Of a stretch of 64,000 nucleotides of DNA, positions 11,047 to 23,810 are shown one piece after another. The notes under the pieces were generated by a model. That model was not told the DNA's origin. It saw nothing but the letters and a program-made list of their open reading frames with translations, and did no database searches. Each line of letters starts with the position of its first letter. Within the stretch, counting starts at the first letter, position 1. The DNA lies in the NCBI GenBank assembly GCA_021397835.1, contig JAJFZO010000087.1, positions 6,492,501 through 6,556,500 of the forward strand, written 5' to 3'. Origin of the DNA: Moringa oleifera (Eukaryota > Streptophyta > Magnoliopsida > Brassicales > Moringaceae). A program made the position numbers and the translations under genes.

Positions 11047-11593
11047 TTACAATGAAAGGAGTTGGGAAAAAGTTGTTAATAATAGATTACCGGGAGAAAT
11101 AGGTAAAAGAAATTTCCATCCAAGATTTAATAGTTGGTGCATTCTTAGCGTAGGTAAAGTCCATCTTGTTGCAATAGGAATGAACAAGAACAAATAACTT
11201 TTAGCTAATGTAATAAAGATAACAATTTTTGTTATAAGGATTTCATTCGTTTTATTTATTTCAACTAGCTCGAGAATCGATATGTACAAAATAGAAATAT
11301 TCCGACCGCCTAAGTATAGAACTGTTACAAATAATGAAGAAACTAACAGATTTAGATAGGAAGCAACATAAAATAAACCAAATTTGATTCTTGAATATAC
11401 TGTTTGATAACCTACTACTAATTCTTCTTCTGATTCTGGTAAATCAAAGGGTAACCTCTAACATTCTGCTAGGCAAGAAATTAGAAAAACAATAAGCCCG
11501 ATAGGTTGATGCCACAAATTCCACCCCCAAACCTCATATTTTGACTGTGCCTCAACTATATCAACTGTACTTGAACTATTAGATAATCATAGG
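11047..11593 (-). pseudogene. ndhA: ndhA exon 2
   Basis: 3' half of ndhA, a membrane subunit (complex I subunit 1 type) of the NDH complex. Reads [28 protein letters not shown], then [13 protein letters not shown] and at the end [24 protein letters not shown] (GAG to TAG) follows CLAEC near 11458, and the C-terminal 80 codons are open. The 5' edge at the intron is approximate. Overlaps the upstream extension of the ndhI frame, as these genes are closely packed. Confidence 0.9.
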
Positions 11594-12705
11594 CAGTGAT
11601 ATCATCACTGTTCCCATTGCTATTACAAAATCGTACATGAGGTTTTCACCTCATACGACTCCTCATGGGCCACAAATAAATCTAAGGACCAGATTAGTAT
11701 TATTTATCTTGATATGGTTTTAGAATAGATGAAATCAAAATCTGTCGCAAGGCCCAAAATTATACCAATGGAATTCTATCTGCTATAACTATAATAATAA
11801 ATTTAAAAAGTGCTTCTGAATTCATCTCATCCCTTAATAATTTTAACTTATATTTGTTGAGTAATAACTTAATCCTTCACCTTCAATAAAATACTCTTTG
11901 TAGAAATATAAATAGGCATTTCAGCCCACTTTTTTAATTACGAAAAAGAATTAGACATTCCATTAGTTCATGACTTATGACACAAATTTGATTTCTCGAA
12001 AGATATGAAAGAAATACTAAAATAAAAAAGATCTCTTTATTTTTTTTCTTTCCTATTATTCTTTATGAGAAAAAAGCGGGTGAGTTAAAAGCTAAAATGA
12101 GAATAAAATAATAAGGATTATTTCATTCTTGATAGTCGTTGCTTTAATTGATGGATATGAGCAAACTCTAGATCAGAAGGATGGGGAGTACTACCTGATC
12201 ATTTCTACCAACCTAAAGCCCCAATTAACATTCTTTTATGTTATGCAGAAATAGAATATCCTTTTACTTTTTTAAAATTTTTGTAATCGCCATTACTAAT
12301 CCTTTGTGTCTTTTGGTGTTCCTAATCATCCAATCATTTTTGCTCAATCCCCCCCTTGGTACTACATGGATGGTAATCCATACAACCGATAATGAAAAAT
12401 TCATATGGTTAATCTTTTGAACCCGCTTGAAGCCAGGATGACTAATCAACCAATCTTACGGTAAAAGTGGCTCTTCTGCTTATATTTATTTTCACTTAAC
12501 TCTTGTACATAGAAAATGAGACTCGATTTTTCTTTTTACTATGAATTTATAAGCTGTTTTCTTTCACTCATATAACTATATAATTTTCTTTATTAACATT
12601 AACCCCAAAGATGAATAATGAAGATATTTATTCAATTCATTCACCTAATTTTTCTAGAACAAAAGAAATAGGGAAAATAAAAGTTTATGTTTCAACGAAT
12701 CACAC
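11594..12705 (-). other. ndhA group II intron, decayed
   Basis: The intron begins GTGTG at 12705, in keeping with the group II 5' consensus, and near its 3' end (about 11635-11672) has a recognisable domain V-like hairpin with the CATGAGGTTTTCACCTCATACG core. Length about 1.1 kb is normal. Its retention shows transfer as DNA. Confidence 0.8.
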
Positions 12706-13259
12706 GTATAGATATTGATAAAACACATATAGTTAATGGTATTTCATAACTAATCAATTGAGCAGCTGCTCGCAAACCACTTCAAAAGAATATTTATTAT
12801 TTGATCCATATCCTGACATAAGAAGTGTAATAGGAGCAATACTTGAGATGGCAATCCATTAAAAAATATATCAATATTGAGATCAGATAAAACAAGGTGA
12901 TTGTCAAAAGGAATTATTGAATAAGTTAATAAAATTGATATAATTGCTATAGATGATCCAATACTAAATAAACGAGTATTTTCTCTAGATGGAAGAAGAT
13001 TCTCTTTGAAAAGTAGTTTTGTTCCATCCGCTAGAGCTTGAAGAATTCCCATAGGGTCGGTGTATTCAGGTCTAATACGTTGTTGTATCCCTGTAGATAT
13101 TTCTCCTTCTAACCACACAATTACTAGTATACCCATTGTGATCCCCAATACAGGAGTCAAAATAGGGACAAGCATCCATATGATTCCATAAACCTCTTTT
13201 AAAGATTCCAATCTAGAAAAAGAATTGATATCTTGTACTTCTATTGTATCAATTATCAC
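12706..13259 (-). pseudogene. ndhA: ndhA exon 1, frameshifted
   Basis: 5' half of ndh[59 protein letters not shown]. The start codon reads GTG (expected ATG) at 13259; a longer open frame begins at 13271 inside the end of ndhH. A base is lost around FFWIAI near 12870, so the helix-rich end of the exon is read out of frame. Starts next to the ndhH stop, as in plastid ndhH-ndhA operons. Confidence 0.92.
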
Positions 13260-13260
13260 T

Positions 13261-14440
13261 TTAATGATCAACTTCTCCCATAATGATATCTATGCTACCG
13301 AGTATCGTCATAATATCAGCCAATTTCATTCTTTTAACTAGTTGAGGAAGAATTTGCAAATTAATAAAACTCGGTGGGCGAATTTTCCATCTCCAAGGAA
13401 ATCCACTTTGATCCCCTATTAGAAAAATTCCCAATTCTCCTTCTGGGGCTTCAACTCTCACATAAAGCTCTTGTTTTGGCAATTAAAAAATTGAAGATGG
13501 TTTTTTACTAATGAATCAATATTCAAAATCACTCCATTCTGGATCTTTTTTTCTATCAAAGCATCGGATTTTTAAATTCTCATAGGGACCTCCTAGAATT
13601 CCTTCTAGAGCCTGTTGAATAATTTTTATGGATTCCATCATTTCCCTCATTCGCACTAAATAACAAGCTAATGAATCTCCTTCTTTTTACCACTGGACTT
13701 CCCAATCAAATTCGTCGTAAGACTCATAATGATCAACATTACAAAGATCCCATTGTATTTCGAACGAGCGTAGCACTGGTTTGGATAAACCCCAATTTAT
13801 TGCTTCTTCTCCATCAATAGTGCCACTCCTTCAACTCGTTCTAAAAAAATAAGATTTTGTGTAACAAGTTTTTGATATTCAACAATCATTGTTAAAAAAT
13901 AATCCCAAAAATCCAAGCATTTATCTATCCAACCATGCGGTAGATTAGCCACTATTCCTCTGATATGAAAATAATTATGCATCATTCTCATACTAGTGAC
14001 AACTTTGAATAAATCATATACTAATTCTCCTTCTCTGAAAATATATAAAAAAAGAGTATGTGCACCAATATCTGCCATAAAAGGGCTAAGCCATAATATA
14101 TGAGAAGCTATACGACTCAATTCCAATATAATTACTCTAATATAGCTAACTCTTTTAGGAACTTGAATATTTCCTAACTGCTCGGTCTATTTACAGTTAT
14201 TGCTTCGGTGAACATAGTAGCGAAATAATCCCACCATGTTGCATAAAGCAGATGTTGTATAATTGTTTGATTTTTCGTAATTTTTTCCATTCCTCTCTGT
14301 ACATAACCTAATATTGGTTCACAGTCAATAACATTTTCACCATCTAGAGTAATGATTAGATGAAGAACACCATGCATTGATGGGTGATGAAGGCCCATAT
14401 TGACTATCATAAGATCTTTTCCTGTAGTTGGTATATTTAT
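13261..14440 (-). pseudogene. ndhH: ndhH, NDH 49-kDa subunit, broken
   Basis: NdhH is the 49-kDa-type subunit near the quinone site of the NDH complex. Full-length in extent (1180 bases, about one base off the usual), with the start ATG apparently changed to ATA at 14440. Open pieces: [16 protein letters not shown] with CEPILGY and [22 protein letters not shown] with [12 protein letters not shown]; and the C-terminal [20 protein letters not shown] to [10 protein letters not shown]. They are separated by stops and shifts near 14170, 13795 and 13485. Stop codon overlaps the extended start of ndhA. Confidence 0.94.
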
Positions 14441-14544
14441 AAGTTTTTCCTTGATTCATTCTTACATGAATTTAATTGCTAAAAACGAAAAGAAGGTCAT
14501 CAAAATTCAAGATCTAATAAATTAACTAATTCAAAATTTTCAAA

Positions 14545-14811
14545 TTAACAATTTTTGGATTCTTGAATATCCAATTGATTAATTAATTCTTTATAATGTA
14601 CTCTATTTTTCTTTGACAAATAAGACAGCAGCCGTTGATGTTTCCCTAGAATTTTTTGTAAACCTCTTTGAGATAAATAGTCTTTTCTGTGCAATTCCAA
14701 ATGTGAAATAAGTCTTTGTATCTTATAGGTGAAACTGAATACTTGAAATTCAACAAACCTATTCTTTTGTTTTTTTTTTCTTGAAATGAGATGAATGAAT
14801 TTTTTTATCAT
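14545..14811 (-). CDS. rps15: rps15, ribosomal protein S15, open frame
   Basis: Plastid 30S ribosomal protein S15. The 88-codon frame is open from [14 protein letters not shown] to the stop and keeps the conserved core ([36 protein letters not shown]). The length is normal. Many substitutions from the family consensus (for example QESKNC at the end) suggest that it has drifted without selection and stays open by chance. Neighbour of ndhH and ycf1 as usual. Confidence 0.85.
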   Translation of the reverse strand: MIKKFIHLISRKKKQKNRFVEFQVFSFTYKIQRLISHLELHRKDYLSQRGLQKILGKHQRLLSYLSKKNRVHYKELINQLDIQESKNC

Positions 14812-15210
14812 AAAACAAAATTCCTCTTCCTCTGCCCCCCCTTTTTTTTTTTTTTGAGGATATGCATTTCACCGATCAGTAATAAAATGCTAGTCATTTT
14901 TACACAACGATCTTAATTTAGTTATGGACTTCCTAATTTTATCAAATAAAACTAATCAACCCAATTTTCTATTTGATTTGGATAGGTATATAAAAAAAGG
15001 ATGGTATATTTCTTTAAAAGATAAAATAAAATTTTAGATCTAATATAAGAAGATTCCATTGATTCATTTATAGATTTAATTGATCTGTATGTCATTAAAT
15101 TTATATCATATATCAGAATGATGTATCAGAATGGAATCTAAGACAATCCATGTGTGCATGTATTTGTTTTCGTATATCCTAAAGTACATGATATGTAACA
15201 AAATATACGA

Positions 15211-16275
15211 TCAACGGATTTTGAATCGCGGATACATATGTATTCTTACCATACTGAAACGACTACCATCATTAGTCTTAAACCAATAACGATTCATACA
15301 AGCTAAATCTTCTAATCGAAAATTGAGCCAAAGAAAGAACTTTGATTTAATTAGGTTGAGGTTATTTTTGTTTTTCTTTCTATCAAGATCTTTGCTTTTA
15401 GTCAAAACTTCACCACAGTTTTTTATGTTATTGTCAAATTTTGGATTTCTACGCATATCATTTCTATTCTTTGAATAGAAATAAATTAGAATTTGAAACT
15501 CTCTACGGCGTCTAGGAGATAAAATATTTTCAGGGACAAGGAAATCATAATGATTTTTATTTCTATTTTCAAGCATTCTTTGATGTTTTGCAATGGATTC
15601 ATCAAAAAAAATTTTATCAACATAGCCTTTTTCTTTATATCTTTGCCTTTTTTGTATTTGGTGCTTATTCTTATGAATCAATGAAATACCTATGGCTTGA
15701 TATATAATAAATTGTCCATCATTTTTTTCATTAAGTCTGGAAGAGTAAAATTCTTCTGAATCATCAGGATGTCTAGACTCATTTCTCTCCTTTGAATAGA
15801 ATATATAGCAATTTCTCATGGATTTATCAGTCTAAGCAATAGACAATATACTTTAATATTATTGAAAATTCTTTTATTTAAAGAACCATCCCATCTTAAT
15901 TGAAAAAGCAAATACCTTTGTAGGAAGAAATGCAGTTCTGCTTCTGTATTGCTTTTTCTTTCTACTTTTTTTATGTCTAATTTCTCATAATCTTCTTCAA
16001 TATTTTTTTTCTTGTTTTGAGAGAATTGCTCCAAGATTTGTTTGTTTTTGTTCATCTGATTCAAGCTCCCTTATCTTGCGGTTTTTTTTTCTTGATTTTT
16101 ATTCTCTAATCCAATTTCAAGAGAGTGTTTTTCATTTGATGATATAAAACCCTTTTTTTTAGTGATATTTTAATTAAGATTTTCATTTTCATTAAAATTT
16201 AAAAGAAGTAGTTTGCTTGGTATCATCCACAGTTTAATCTTATATGCATTATACAGTAAGACAAATTCTGAAAAC
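15211..16275 (-). pseudogene. ycf1: 3' part of ycf1 (Tic214), broken and cut off
   Basis: C-terminal ~350 codons of the full ycf1 copy. Upstream part: [19 protein letters not shown] (seen around 16200-16240) and [22 protein letters not shown]. Downstream: [38 protein letters not shown] and the end [30 protein letters not shown] stop after RLINP (15816) is followed four bases on by a new open frame; further stops lie around 16070-16190. The gene ends abruptly at 16275, where petA-psbJ spacer DNA begins, so most of the ~5 kb gene is missing at this junction. Confidence 0.93.
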
Positions 16276-16276
16276 A

Positions 16277-17143
16277 ATTGACTTTACTCATTCTTTTTTT
16301 TTTTTCAATCAAAATTTGAAGGGGTGTGACTATGTCATTATTGTCAGATTTAAATGATATCAATAATCGGGAGTTTTATTTCTCTTCTAATAGAATAAAA
16401 TTTGACGAGATACTAAACATAAGATAAGTAAGCAAAGAAAATAAATGAAGGATAAATGAGGGGAACATATAATTATAGGGAGTATTATTCATCTTCCTAG
16501 TCTTCGACACAAGAAAAGGAATTTTACACATCCTTTTCTTGTGTCAATCTTGTGCCAAAAAGCTTCTTGATCCCATTCATCAAAGAGTCCTATTCTTAGT
16601 TTACATTTTTTTTTCAGGTTTATCAGAACTTTTTTTAGATTTACGTATCATTAAATAAAAGTAGTGGACAAACAAAAAAAAAGAGAGGGAATTTTTTTTG
16701 AGAAAATAGAACTTTTCAATGAACTATAAAAAAAATTTAATTTTTTCTATTTTGACGAGACATTAAAATAAATAAGAGTAAGGTTCTACTAGCACAGAAA
16801 AGATGTGCATGATATCTGATTACTAGAAAAATAAATATATTATGTCAGCCAAGAAAAGGAAATTGACTGATTTCTTCTTTCTTCTAACTTTGAAAGTATC
16901 AATAGATACTATCAAAGAACAGATGTTCTAAATCAATTAATCAAGTTAATTTTTCAAAAACATCATAAAAAAAAATTGAATGGAGTTTTTTTGAAACATT
17001 GAAAGAAGTGATTTATATGAGCAAACTATTATGATTATTAGGAATTCAATGGGACCCTCCTCCTTGAATAAGTCAAAGAAAAGAAGAGTTGGGCCCCATT
17101 GAGTTCTTATACTTTCATGTCGACAACTCAATTCATCCGATTC
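16277..17143. other. petA-psbJ spacer (copy A)
   Basis: No gene. A short inverted repeat near 16508-16550 (the arms around GACACAAGAAAAGGA) may be an old 3'-end hairpin of the petA or psbJ transcript. The rest is AT-rich, collinear with 40610-41480 in copy B. Confidence 0.65.
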
Positions 17144-17266
17144 CTACCGAGATGAACCCAATCTAGAATATGAACCATAAAAGAAAATACCTATTAAACC
17201 GATCACAAGAATACCAGTTACAGTACTTATTATCCAAAGAGGAATCCTTCCAGTAGTATCAGCTAT
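17144..17266 (-). pseudogene. psbJ: psbJ copy A, start lost
   Basis: PsbJ is a 40-residue one-helix subunit of photosystem II. The frame is intact and normal in length ([20 protein letters not shown] through [14 protein letters not shown]), but the start ATG is now ATA. First gene of the psbJ-L-F-E operon, last in transcription order. Confidence 0.94.
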
Positions 17267-17413
17267 TTATCCCGCTTCCTTCCACATTTCATCAAGTGGT
17301 CATGCTAGAAACATAAACAGTCATAGATAATTATGAGATGTGATCCTTCCGAATGGGATAACAAAATTCCTACTATTATTTATTTTATTATTTTACTACT
17401 CTATTTTATTCTC

Positions 17414-17531
17414 TTAATTGAAGAAATAATTGAAAAATAAAATAGCAAGCACAAAAATGAGTAATAACCCCCAGTAAAGACTGGTAGGATTTCAATTCAA
17501 CATTTTGCTTGTTCGGGTTTGATTGTGTCAT
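17414..17531 (-). pseudogene. psbL: psbL copy A, frameshift
   Basis: PsbL is a 38-residue one-helix photosystem II subunit. ATG start, MTQSNPNKQNVELK, then one inserted base near the LNRTS position shifts the frame. The total is 118 bases against the family's 117. Confidence 0.92.
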
Positions 17532-17553
17532 AGCTCTATAATTCAAATTAGGT

Positions 17554-17672
17554 TTATCGTTGGATGAATTGCATTACTGATATTGACCCCAAAAAAGGAA
17601 CGGTAGGTACAGCTAGTCCATGAACAGCCAACCAGGGCATTGTAAAAATTGGATAGGTTCGATCATACTCAT
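17554..17672 (-). pseudogene. psbF: psbF copy A, frameshift
   Basis: Beta subunit of cytochrome b559, whose single His binds the shared haem. One base is lost near codon 3 (119 bases against 120), putting the recognisable remainder ([21 protein letters not shown]) out of frame. Confidence 0.92.
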
Positions 17673-17681
17673 TGGGTCCTC

Positions 17682-17934
17682 TTAAAAAGATCTATTAAAT
17701 TCATTGAGTTGTTCTAAAGGATTAAAACGGCCAGTTATTAATGGAATTCCTTGTCGGCTCTCTATAAAATACTCGTTTGGACGAGGGCTTCCAAACACAT
17801 CGTAAGCTAAACTTATGCTGACGAATAACTAACCCGCAATGAATAGGGAAGGTATAGTAATGCTATGAATGACCAAGTATCGAATATTGGTAATAATATT
17901 AGTAAAAGAACATTTCTCCTATGCTTCTAGACAT
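17682..17934 (-). pseudogene. psbE: psbE copy A, frameshift and shared stop
   Basis: Alpha subunit of cytochrome b559. A base is inserted after about codon 8 (253 bases against 252). Downstream, GWLFV reads G-stop-LFV (TGG to TAG). The same stop is present in copy B, so it predates the duplication. The end [18 protein letters not shown] is readable. Confidence 0.94.
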
Positions 17935-19382
<1,448 letters not shown>

Positions 19383-19529
19383 AATTAATCGAATGAAGAG
19401 TTTATTTTATGAAAAGAAATCTTTCTGTGATATTCCATATATTCGATAGTTCTTTACTTTACCGTATTAATTACCAATTATTGGTCATTGAGATTCATGG
19501 GCAATACAGATTAATATTTAGGGATCGGA

Positions 19530-19643
19530 ATGATTGAAGCTTTTCTATTTGGAATCGTGTTAGGTCTAATTCCTATTACTTTGGTTGGATTATTTATCAC
19601 TACGTATTTACAATACAGACGTAGTGATCAGTTGGACCTTTGA
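19530..19643 (+). CDS. petG: petG copy A, open frame
   Basis: PetG is a 37-residue one-helix subunit of cytochrome b6f. [20 protein letters not shown] through [14 protein letters not shown] is complete, with a few substitutions from consensus (A for V at 4, S for G near the end). Its partner in copy B is frameshifted and lacks its stop. Confidence 0.9.
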   Translation: MIEAFLFGIVLGLIPITLVGLFITTYLQYRRSDQLDL

Positions 19644-19760
19644 TTAATTAACATTTCTTTTTTTGATTGACCTCATCCTTTCTTTAATTTGTGCAAGGTC
19701 AAATTCAGATTCAGATTATTGTTCAATTATTTAAGTTCAATGTGCAAACAAGAGAGTAAT

Positions 19761-19834
19761 CACGCTCTGTAGGATTTGAACCTACGACATCGGGTTTTGG
19801 ATACCCACGTTCTACCGAATTGAACTAAGAGTGC
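19761..19834 (-). tRNA. trnW-CCA: trnW-CCA relic, copy A
   Basis: Plastid tryptophan tRNA, 74 bases. The CCA anticodon is kept (GTATCCAAAAC), but the acceptor stem and loop carry substitutions. Followed by trnP as usual. Confidence 0.92.
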
Positions 19835-20012
19835 TTTCTTATTTCTTATCACATAAGACTATAAAGACAAGTATTTTTTTTAACCTTAATACATTTTGTA
19901 CGCCTATACTATCATATAGAAATATCATAAAATTCAAAAATTATGTATGTTTGATTTTATTTAATCGATCTAAAATGGATCCCTCCTTACTGTTTAGAGG
20001 AGAAGTAATAGG

Positions 20013-20086
20013 TAGGTATGACAGGATTTGAACCTGTGACATTTTGTACCTAAAACAAACGTGCTATCAAGCTGCGTTACATCCCT
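20013..20086 (-). tRNA. trnP-UGG: trnP relic, anticodon changed, copy A
   Basis: Plastid proline tRNA, 74 bases. The anticodon loop TTTGGGT of the family reads TTTAGGT, so the anticodon is UAG, not UGG. Copy B has the same change. Other stem substitutions add to the decay. Confidence 0.93.
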
Positions 20087-20461
20087 TTCAATTGGTCTAG
20101 AGTGTCATTATAGAGAATCTTTGTCTTGTTTTCCACATCCTTATTTTCTTTATTGATACACAAAATCTCTCTTGCCTAGCTCTTTTTTTTTTTTTGTCTT
20201 ATATCATATAAATATTAAATAATAAATGAATATTTTTCATGCGAATTCTCTCAATTATGTTTTCAGGTGAAAAGGGGCATATTTTTTTGTTTTAAGAAAA
20301 GGAAAATCTTATCTATCGAATCGTTGTACATTTCAATTTGTATTTTGAATTTTAGATAGGGGATTCCGTGTACAAATACAAGTAGTCCTTAACTACATAT
20401 ACATGATTATATATGTATTACTATATTGTAATACAATAAAGAAAAAAGAAGGAGATTTAAA

Positions 20462-20597
20462 ATGCAAGATCTAAAAACTTATCTTTTCGTAGCACCAGTA
20501 CTAAGTACTCTATGGTTCAGTTCTTTAGCAGGTTTATTGATAGAGATTAATTGTTTATTTTTGGATGCATTGACATTCCCTTTTTTTTTCATTCTAG
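20462..20597 (+). pseudogene. psaJ: psaJ copy A, last codons frameshifted
   Basis: PsaJ is a 44-residue one-helix photosystem I subunit near the lumenal plastocyanin/cyt c6 side. [20 protein letters not shown] reads on to ALTFPFF; then one extra T in the T run before CATTCTAG shifts past the stop. Only the last two residues are lost and the frame runs about 10 codons further. Copy B is intact. Confidence 0.9.
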
Positions 20598-20599
20598 TT

Positions 20600-21026
20600 A
20601 TTGACATGGGACGGGGTTAAGAAAATTAGAGATACAATCAAATATCTTTGACTAACCCCCTCCCTTTTTTTTTTAGAATTAGGTAGACTAAGGAGGGGGA
20701 GAAGATAAAAAGAAAATTCAACCTCATCGAAACTCGAGTTCAAGATCCTACTAATAGGGCGAAAACAAAAATGTGACTAGGGCAAGAGAACAGTATCGTA
20801 TCCTGGAAGATACTTAAATAAAATATTGTACAGCGAATCTAAATATAGTTAGAAAAAATCATAGTATTACTTATTATTTTATTAAATTACTATATTAATA
20901 TTGATTGTAATGAAATATTTCATAATTTTATTTTGAGTTAGTAACTTTTATTTTTTTCTTCCTTTCTTTTTCACTTTGGATCGAAAAGTAGAAGATTGGG
21001 GTGAATAAAAATTCCAAAGGAGGTTC
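20600..21026. other. psaJ-rpl33 spacer (copy A)
   Basis: No gene seen. AT-rich; collinear with 36676-37117 in copy B. Confidence 0.6.
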
Positions 21027-21227
21027 ATGGCCAAGGGTAAAGATGTCTGAGTAACAATTATTTTGGAATGTACTAGTTGTGTTCGAAACGGTGTTAATAA
21101 GGAATCAACGGGCATTTCCAAATATATTACTAAAAAGAATCGACACAATACGCCCAGTCGATTGGAGTTGAGGAAATTTTGTCCCTATTGTTACAAACAT
21201 ACAATTCACGGGGAGCTAAAGAAATAG
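21027..21227 (+). pseudogene. rpl33: rpl33 copy A, one stop
   Basis: Plastid 50S ribosomal protein L33. Exactly 67 codons, with a single CGA to TGA stop at codon 8 ([19 protein letters not shown]). The zinc-type cysteines (ECTSC, CPYC) are kept. The counterpart in copy B has no stop. Confidence 0.95.
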
Positions 21228-21433
21228 ATCGAATCGAGTCTTTGTATGTCAAGCTTCCAAGGAACATGAAAAAAAAATGACATTAGGTATATTACATATA
21301 TTTATATATAAACTATAAACAAATAAATAAATATAAGCAAAGCAAATCTTATTTATTAATTATATATATATATATATCATTTTTGATCCAATCGAAATAG
21401 GATTTTCGATTAGACATAAGGAATAAACAAATC

Positions 21434-21775
21434 ATGGATAACTCCAAAATACTCTTTCCTAAATCCAAGCGATCTTTTTGTAGGTGTTTGCCCCCGATTC
21501 AATCGGGGGATCGAATTGATTATAGAAACATGAGTTTAATTAGTCAATTTATTAGTGAACAAGGAAAAATATTGTCGAGACGGGTGAATAGATTAACCTT
21601 AAAACAACAATGATTAATTACTATTGCTATAAAACAAGCTCGTATTTTATCTTTGTTGCCTTTTCTTAATAATGAGAAACAATTTGAACGAAGTGAGTCG
21701 ATCACTAGAACTACTAGTCTTAGAACCAGAAAAAAATGGGCTTATTCTTCAATCAGAAAAAAATGGGCTTATTAA
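21434..21775 (+). pseudogene. rps18: rps18 copy A, one stop
   Basis: Plastid 30S ribosomal protein S18. The frame is unshifted for 114 codons with one stop (LKQQRLI reads LKQQ-stop-LI, CGA to TGA). The body, [20 protein letters not shown] and [20 protein letters not shown], is well kept. The C-terminus ends in a tandem [15 protein letters not shown], probably a feature of the source plant. Confidence 0.93.
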
Positions 21776-22027
21776 TTAATATTGTTTTGTTCGAAAAATC
21801 TGAGAATTAAAATTTGACTATCATGTCTGTTGTAAGAAATAAATAAATAAATAAAAGAATCATCGCAGAAGAATAAGAAGAAGAATAATTTTTTTTATTA
21901 AGCATATCCACTCATTTTGTTTTGACAACTTTATATTTCTTCATACGAATTTTTACTCTATCTTCCCCAAGCTCATTCTCTCGAGAACTCCATTTAAAAC
22001 ATTCGAGTGGATTCCTTCCATTCTTCC

Positions 22028-22378
22028 TTATTTTATGATCTGATTGGAAATGGTATAAAGACAACTTCTATTTGATATAGCTATTTGTACAAGTATTTTA
22101 TGAGTAAGAAGCAACTGCTTCTTATACAAATTTTGTATGAATATATTATACCTATGGGATACCTCCTTCCCGCGAATTCCTGCATATATTCGAGTGATCC
22201 ACAAATGAGAAAAATCTCTTTTTTTTCCTATCCCTATCTCGATGAGCCAAAACCAAAGCTCTTATTCTCTGTTGAGTAATAGTTCAAGTCATGAATGAGC
22301 CCCTTGAAAGCTTGATGCAAATAAACGAATTTTCATTCTACATCTCTGAGCTATATATCAGTGCTTAATTCTGGTCAT
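22028..22378 (-). pseudogene. rpl20: rpl20 copy A, broken
   Basis: Plastid 50S ribosomal protein L20. Ends match (start ATGACCAGAATTAAG at 22378, stop at 22028-22030; 351 bases, normal), but the inside has stops and shifts; only DNA-level similarity to the [10 protein letters not shown] and ISNRN regions is easy to follow. Copy B keeps 60 open codons. Confidence 0.88.
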
Positions 22379-22611
22379 TGAATAAATGAAACTTTGATGA
22401 ATAACTAATTTTTTCTTTCAGTTATTGTTTTCCCTTTTATTGGTCTATTAATAACAAAACGGATTCCTCCAATGTATAAAATAAAAATTCCAATGGCTTT
22501 TGCTACTCTAACCTCCCCCCCCACGATTTTTTCTTTTTCTTTTCTAGGTATCTCACCTAGACATAAGAAATTGTGTTGATAGTTGGTATCAAAAAAAGCA
22601 TAATAACCATC

Positions 22612-23020
22612 AACTATAACCCCAAAAGAACCAGATTACATAAACAACATAGAGGAAGACTGAGAGAAATATCTTATCGAGGTAATCGTATTTGTTTCGG
22701 TAGATATGCTCTTCAAGCACTTGAACCCACTTGGATCACTTCTAGACAAATAAAAATAGGGCAACGAGCAATGACATGAAATATACACCATGGTGGAAAA
22801 ATATGGGTACATATATTTCCAAATAAACTGGTTACAGTAAGACCTACGAAAACACATATGGATTCTGGGAAAGGATCTCTCGAATATTGGGTAGCTGTCG
22901 TTAAAATTAAGTAGAATACTTCATGAAATGGGCGGAGTAGCTGAAAACATAGCCAGAAGGGCTATTTTAATAGCAGCATCCAAAATACCTATAAAAACAC
23001 AATTCATCATTTCGAAATAG
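22612..23020 (+). pseudogene. rpl16: rpl16 exon 2, broken
   Basis: Plastid 50S ribosomal protein L16, second exon (exon 1 is only 3 codons and lies across the intron, which is missing here). The first ~55 codons are readable: [44 protein letters not shown], then a stop. The rest ([30 protein letters not shown]) needs frame changes. Copy A is joined a few bases before this exon, in the 3' tail of the intron, so the gene was cut at that junction. Confidence 0.93.
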
Positions 23021-23144
23021 GAATGTAGAATCACAAAAGAAAGATGTCTTAGTGATAAAAAAAATTGAAAGTTTTCTTTTTTTTTTTTGACAAACAATAT
23101 TTCTTTTTTTACTTCGTCCAAAGAACAAATTAAAGAAAAATGAT

Positions 23145-23517
23145 ATGATTCAACCTCAGACCCATTTGAATGTAGCAGACAACAGCGAGGCCCAAGAATT
23201 GATGTGTATTTGAATCATAGGAGCTAATAATCATCGATATGCTCATATTGGTGATGTTATTGTTGCTGTGATCAAGGAAGCAGTACCAAATACGCCTCAA
23301 GAAAAATCTGAAGTGATCAAAGCTGTAATTGTATGTACTTGTAAAGAACTCAAACGTAACAATGGGATGATCAGAAGAGATTAGAGTTGTAATTGCTGCA
23401 GTTGTCATTGATCAAGAAGGAAATCTAAAAGGAACTCGAGTTTTTGGTGCGATCCCTTGGGAATTGAGACAGTTAAATTTCACTAAAATAGTTTCATTAG
23501 CTCTTGAGATATTATAA
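23145..23517 (+). pseudogene. rpl14: rpl14, ribosomal protein L14, broken
   Basis: Plastid L14. [14 protein letters not shown] at the start and [15 protein letters not shown] at the end are in place. There is a CGA to TGA stop at about codon 25, and small insertions around 23360 shift the frame (373 bases against 369). Follows rpl16 in the S10-type cluster. Confidence 0.92.
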
Positions 23518-23810
23518 GATGAGACCTGAATATAGTTATAGGATTTAAATCAAATAGATTAATTAGTAAATTGTATCTCACGCATCTACCCTTTACGCAT
23601 ATACCCTTATTATAATTATTATATAATAATAGATAATACTTGTACTTCTAGAAAAATTAAATTCATATATTAATTTAATATAATTTATATATAATATATA
23701 TAAATACAAATATAAAATATAAAAAGAAACTATATATAAATAAAAAAAAGAACATATTGATTATATCAAAATTCGAGAGCAAGAATAATTTTAGTTTATC
23801 ATAGGTAGGG
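23518..23810. other. rpl14-rps8 spacer
   Basis: Very AT-rich spacer with repeated TATATA-type stretches. Nothing coding seen. Confidence 0.55.

Noticed and set aside
12264..12449. ORFs on both strands inside the ndhA intron
   Set aside because: Complementary overlapping frames within a group II intron; no maturase motifs.
15211..16064. Two overlapping ORFs as a novel gene pair
   Set aside because: They are consecutive pieces of ycf1 in the same family order, separated by one stop.
21481..21520. CCCCCGATTCAATCGGGGG hairpin in copy A as a regulatory element
   Set aside because: It lies inside the rps18 coding part (LPPIQSGD region) and is a normal coding palindrome.
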